Positions 60,942 to 64,000 of a stretch of 64,000 nt of DNA are shown piece after piece (the first letter of the stretch is position 1; each line of letters starts with the position of its first letter). This stretch comes from Planctomycetota bacterium (GTDB taxonomy: Bacteria; Planctomycetota; J058). The stretch spans positions 1 through 64,000 of the forward strand of contig JAHBXY010000016.1 in assembly GCA_019636275.1 (NCBI GenBank), written 5' to 3'. The notes under the pieces are model-generated. The model was not told the DNA's origin and did no database searches. It saw only the letters and a list, made by a program, of their open reading frames with translations. Both the position numbers and the translations under genes were made by a program.

Positions 60942-63542
60942 ATGAACGCGCCCGTCCCACCCTCTGCGCCGGCCCCGAGCAGCCTGCGCACCACGCTCGT
61001 CATGACGGCGATCGTCGGCGTCCTCGCCCTGTGGATCTGGCTGGGCGAGGGCCAGCTCGACCCGAGCGCCACGAGCGCCGACGGCCTGAAGCGCCGCCGC
61101 GTCCTGCCCATGTTCGCCACGGCCGACGTGACGCGCGTCGAGCTCCAGCCGGCCGGCGACGCGCCGAAGGTCGTGCTCGCCCGCGACGCGGCCGACCCGG
61201 CGGAGAAGGGCGCCCCCCCGCCCGAGCCGAAGCCCTGGCGCATGGAGGCGCCCGTGGCCGACGCGGCCGACGGCGGCGAGGTGACGCGCGTCCTCAACGC
61301 GATCGAGTGGCTCGAGTTCACCGACAAGCTCGAGGGCGAGCACGCCAAGGCCTACGACTTCGGCGAGGTGGCCGTCACGGCGCGGCTCGACCGCCGCGAG
61401 GGCAAGCCGGCGATCTCCTTCGAGCTCGGCCTCGAGCGCCTGGGCAAGCGCCCGCTGCGCCTCGCCTCGGAGCCCGGCGTCGTCTACCTCGTGCGCGAGG
61501 CCCTGCACAAGGACCTGGCCCAGGAGCCCTGGAAGTTCCGCCGGAAGCAGCTCTTCGCCCTCCCGCGCGACCAGGTGACGAAGGTCACGCTGCGCGCCGC
61601 GCCGGCCGAGGCCGGGCCGGGCGTGGCCGAGCGCGAGGTCGCCCTGGCGCGCGTCGACGGCTACTGGCGCGTCGGCGGCGACACGGGCGAGTTCGCGGCC
61701 GAGGCGCTCGTCGAGGAGCTCCTGGGCGAGCTCTACGGGCTCCAGGCCGCGGCCGTGGTCGTCGAGGCGCCCTCGGCCGACGACCTCGCCCGCACGGGCC
61801 TGACCCCGGCGCGCGTCGGCGTGAGCCTCGAGACGCGCGACGGCAAGGTCGAGCGCCTGGAGCTGGGCCTCCCCGTCGAGGGTACGCCCGCGCGGCGCCA
61901 CGCGCGCTTCACCGACCGCGCGGCCGCCCTGGCGGTCGACACGGGCAAGGTGGCGAAGGCGCTCGACCGGCCGCTCGACGGCTGGTACTCCGACGCCCTC
62001 GTGCCCCTGCGCGGCTCGGCGGCCACGCTCACCGGCTTCGCCGTGACCACCGCCGAGGGGCAGACCTGGGGCCTGACGAAGAAGGAGGGCCAGTGGCGCT
62101 TCGACGGCGACAAGGTCGTCACGGCGGCGCTCGGCCCGGTCGAGGCCCTGCTCGGCGACGTGCTGGCCCTCACGATCGAGGAGCGGCGCGAGGCGCCCGC
62201 CGACCTGGCGGCGCTGGGCCTCGCCCCGCCGGCGCTCAAGGTGGCGCTCGTGCAGGAGCCGCTGCGCCGCGAGGTGTGGATCGGCGCCCCGATCGAGGGC
62301 CGGCCCGGCGTGCACCACGTCATGCGCGTGGGCGAGCCGCGCGTCTACGCCGCGCGCGTCGACGCGCTCCCCGGGCGCCTCGAGGACGCGCCGCTCGAGC
62401 TGCTCGACAAGACCGTGATCGCGGCCTCCCACTGGGACGCCAAGAAGGTCGTCGTCACCGACCCCGACGGCAAGGTCGTCCTCGAGGCGGCCAAGACCGA
62501 CGAGGGCGTGCGCGAGTGGAAGGTGACCACGCCGCCGTCGCCCGACGCGGTGAGCGAGAAGGTCGACCGCTTCATGGAGGCGTTCGAGGCCATGAAGGTC
62601 GAGCGCTGGCTGGCGCAGGACTCGCCCGAGGCGCGCGCCCGCCACGGCCTCGACCGGCCCACGAAGGTGGCGATCACGGTCGAGACCTTCAAGGACGGCA
62701 AGAAGACCGACCTGGTCCGGACGCTGCTCCTCGGCCGCCGCGAGGGCGACCGCGTCTTCGCCCTGGCCGAGGACGGCCCGGCGATCGGGCGCGTCGACGC
62801 CGGGTTCCTCGAGCGCATGGCGCGCGGGTTCGCCAAGGAGACGCCGATCCTCGAGAGCGACCGCTGGAACGCGAAGGGCCTCCTGGTCAAGGACGGCGCG
62901 ACCGTCGTCCTCGAGCTGAAGAAGCCGGCCGAGAACTGGAAGCGCGTCGACGGCGGCCGGGAGGAGATCGTCGAGACGATCGAGGTCGAGGACCTGCTGC
63001 GCGTGTTCGAGAAGGTCGAGGTCGCGCGCGCCGAGCCGCGCACGGACGCGCGCCTGGCCGAGGTCGGCCTGGCGCCGCCGGCGCGGACGATCACGATCAC
63101 GCTCAAGCCCTACGACAAGCCCGAGGAGACGCGGACGCTGCTCATCGGCGCGCGCGCGGGCGAGCGCGACGTGTGGGCCACGGCCGCCGGCGCCGAGGTC
63201 CTCGGCGCGCTCTTCGACGAGCCGCTGCGGACGCTCGACGCCTGGCTGAAGGCCCATCCGCGGGGCCAGGCCTTCCCGCCGGTCGACGACGGCGAGCAGC
63301 AGGGGAGCGCCGCCCCGCCGCCCCCCGGCGGCGGGCCGCAGGACGCCGCGCCGCCGCCGGCCGCGCCGAAGGACGAGGTGGCCTGCGGCGTGTGCGCGGC
63401 CCTGGTGCCGGCCGACGGGCCGTTCACCTTCGTCGACCCGCGGCCCCCGCACCCCGTCTACCACGCCTGCAGCCCCGGGCACCTCGAGGAGCTCAAGGCC
63501 CTGCTGGTCCCCCGCGAGGGCGGCGGAGACGACGGGGAGTAA
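60942..63542 (+). CDS. DUF4340-domain protein with C-terminal Cys/His motif
   Basis: This 866-residue protein has one N-terminal TM (LRTTLVMTAIVGVLALWIWLG) and several DUF4340-type beta-rich repeats (WRMEAPVADAADGGEVTRVL, DGYWRVGGDTGEFAAEALVEELL, WKVTTPPSPDAVSEKVDRFM, NWKRVDGGREEIVETIEVEDLL). DUF4340 genes commonly follow gldG in this operon type. A low-complexity linker leads to a tail with CGVCAALVPADGP and HACSPGH, resembling a zinc site; the tail is unusual. GGAGG lies 5 nt before the ATG. It probably forms part of the same envelope machine. Confidence 0.82.
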   Translation: MNAPVPPSAPAPSSLRTTLVMTAIVGVLALWIWLGEGQLDPSATSADGLKRRRVLPMFATADVTRVELQPAGDAPKVVLARDAADPAEKGAPPPEPKPWRMEAPVADAADGGEVTRVLNAIEWLEFTDKLEGEHAKAYDFGEVAVTARLDRREGKPAISFELGLERLGKRPLRLASEPGVVYLVREALHKDLAQEPWKFRRKQLFALPRDQVTKVTLRAAPAEAGPGVAEREVALARVDGYWRVGGDTGEFAAEALVEELLGELYGLQAAAVVVEAPSADDLARTGLTPARVGVSLETRDGKVERLELGLPVEGTPARRHARFTDRAAALAVDTGKVAKALDRPLDGWYSDALVPLRGSAATLTGFAVTTAEGQTWGLTKKEGQWRFDGDKVVTAALGPVEALLGDVLALTIEERREAPADLAALGLAPPALKVALVQEPLRREVWIGAPIEGRPGVHHVMRVGEPRVYAARVDALPGRLEDAPLELLDKTVIAASHWDAKKVVVTDPDGKVVLEAAKTDEGVREWKVTTPPSPDAVSEKVDRFMEAFEAMKVERWLAQDSPEARARHGLDRPTKVAITVETFKDGKKTDLVRTLLLGRREGDRVFALAEDGPAIGRVDAGFLERMARGFAKETPILESDRWNAKGLLVKDGATVVLELKKPAENWKRVDGGREEIVETIEVEDLLRVFEKVEVARAEPRTDARLAEVGLAPPARTITITLKPYDKPEETRTLLIGARAGERDVWATAAGAEVLGALFDEPLRTLDAWLKAHPRGQAFPPVDDGEQQGSAAPPPPGGGPQDAAPPPAAPKDEVACGVCAALVPADGPFTFVDPRPPHPVYHACSPGHLEELKALLVPREGGGDDGE

Positions 63543-63599
63543 CCTCCTCTTGCAAAACTGACCGACCACGTCCACAGTCTCCGCCGGAGGGAGGGGACC

Positions 63600-64000
63600 A
63601 TGGCGCGGTCGGTCGTGGCGGCGTGCGTGGGGGCGGCGCTGTGCGCCGCGCTGGCTGCCGGGCAGGAGACGCGGACCTTCGACCTGCGGACGACCTACCC
63701 CTACCGGGCGGGCGACCGCGTGCGGGTCGTCACCGGGTCGAAGCACGAGGGCCTGGCCAACGTGCTCCACCGCGGCAAGCCGGTCCGCGTCGAGAACAAG
63801 CGCGGCGGCTACGAGCTGCGCTACGTCGACGAGGTCCAGGCCTTGCACCCCGGCGGCGGCGTCGTGCGCGTGCAGCGCACCTACGAGCGGGTCAAGGACT
63901 GGGCCACCGGGCAGGAGGAGCGTCGGCCGCGCCGGGTGCTGCTCGACTACTCGGGCGAGCACATGCGCTTCACGGCCCAGGACGAGGTGCCCGAGGCCGC
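63600..64000 (+). CDS. Secreted hypothetical protein, partial (runs off window)
   Basis: An open frame with signal peptide MARSVVAACVGAALCAALAA begins at ATG 63600, preceded by a strong GGAGGGAGGGG. The visible 133 residues are beta-rich (TYPYRAGDRVRVVTGSKHEG, GYELRYVDEVQALHP). No family was recognised. A possible TTGCAA/CACAGT promoter pair lies at 63550-63578. The 3' end is outside the window. Confidence 0.7.
   Translation, partial: MARSVVAACVGAALCAALAAGQETRTFDLRTTYPYRAGDRVRVVTGSKHEGLANVLHRGKPVRVENKRGGYELRYVDEVQALHPGGGVVRVQRTYERVKDWATGQEERRPRRVLLDYSGEHMRFTAQDEVPEA

Overview
The window is uniformly very GC-rich (roughly 70% or more by eye), densely coded and chromosomal. It looks like an environmental Gram-negative bacterium. 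Lipoprotein and Sec signals, a Wza-type exporter and OmpA-like proteins indicate an outer membrane. The Gld-type ABC operon, carboxypeptidase-regulatory-domain protein, Ser/Thr kinase with a TPR-like tail, KorAB, archaeal-type GAPDH and Uma2/LGH-repeat genes suggest Planctomycetota or a Myxococcota-like lineage; no rRNA is present to decide. Start codons are often GTG, and about a dozen gene pairs overlap by the four bases GTGA.

Layout. 1-7.4 kb: exopolysaccharide co-polymerase/tyrosine kinase and export lipoprotein (minus), divergent from an epimerase and two related C-methyltransferases (plus). 7.4-9.7 kb: a coiled-coil protein followed by a MamK-like actin. 9.8-13 kb: a peptidoglycan-binding protein, two families of 70-bp tandem repeats ending in an HNH-endonuclease remnant, a small membrane protein and a SUFU-domain protein. 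13.1-17.1 kb: release factor 3, a 170-bp repeat array, a 2OG-dioxygenase with a 15-codon leader ORF, and minisatellites. 17.1-22.6 kb: a five-gene overlapping minus operon for a surface glycan (GT2, APH-like kinase, polymerase/ligase, RfbF, glycosyltransferase). 22.6-27.6 kb: a type II GAPDH with a cysteine-tailed protein, divergent from 2-oxoacid:ferredoxin oxidoreductase korAB.

27.8-33.9 kb: an OmpA/peptidoglycan-binding gene whose C-terminal half lies inverted on the other strand, then a 1,379-residue protein with a hydrophobic hairpin. 34-42 kb: polA and several small operons, including an FmdE-like lipoprotein and an MFS transporter. 42.1-47.9 kb: a GAF-sigma54 activator, a frameshifted Ser/Thr kinase-TPR gene and a VWA protein. 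48-54.6 kb: a secreted GH31 sulfoquinovosidase-like enzyme, an S41 peptidase lipoprotein, a Uma2 protein with an LGH-repeat partner, and an HNH nuclease next to tRNA-Leu(CAA). 55.1-64 kb: a carboxypeptidase-regulatory-domain protein, a GldA/GldF/GldG/DUF4340 operon with a clear promoter, and the start of a secreted protein.

The strongest leads are the MamK-like filament pair outside any magnetosome context, the inverted OmpA locus with its candidate effector, and two copies of a structured 3' element whose hairpin stems differ in sequence but keep pairing. All family calls are by eye and memory; no database search was run.
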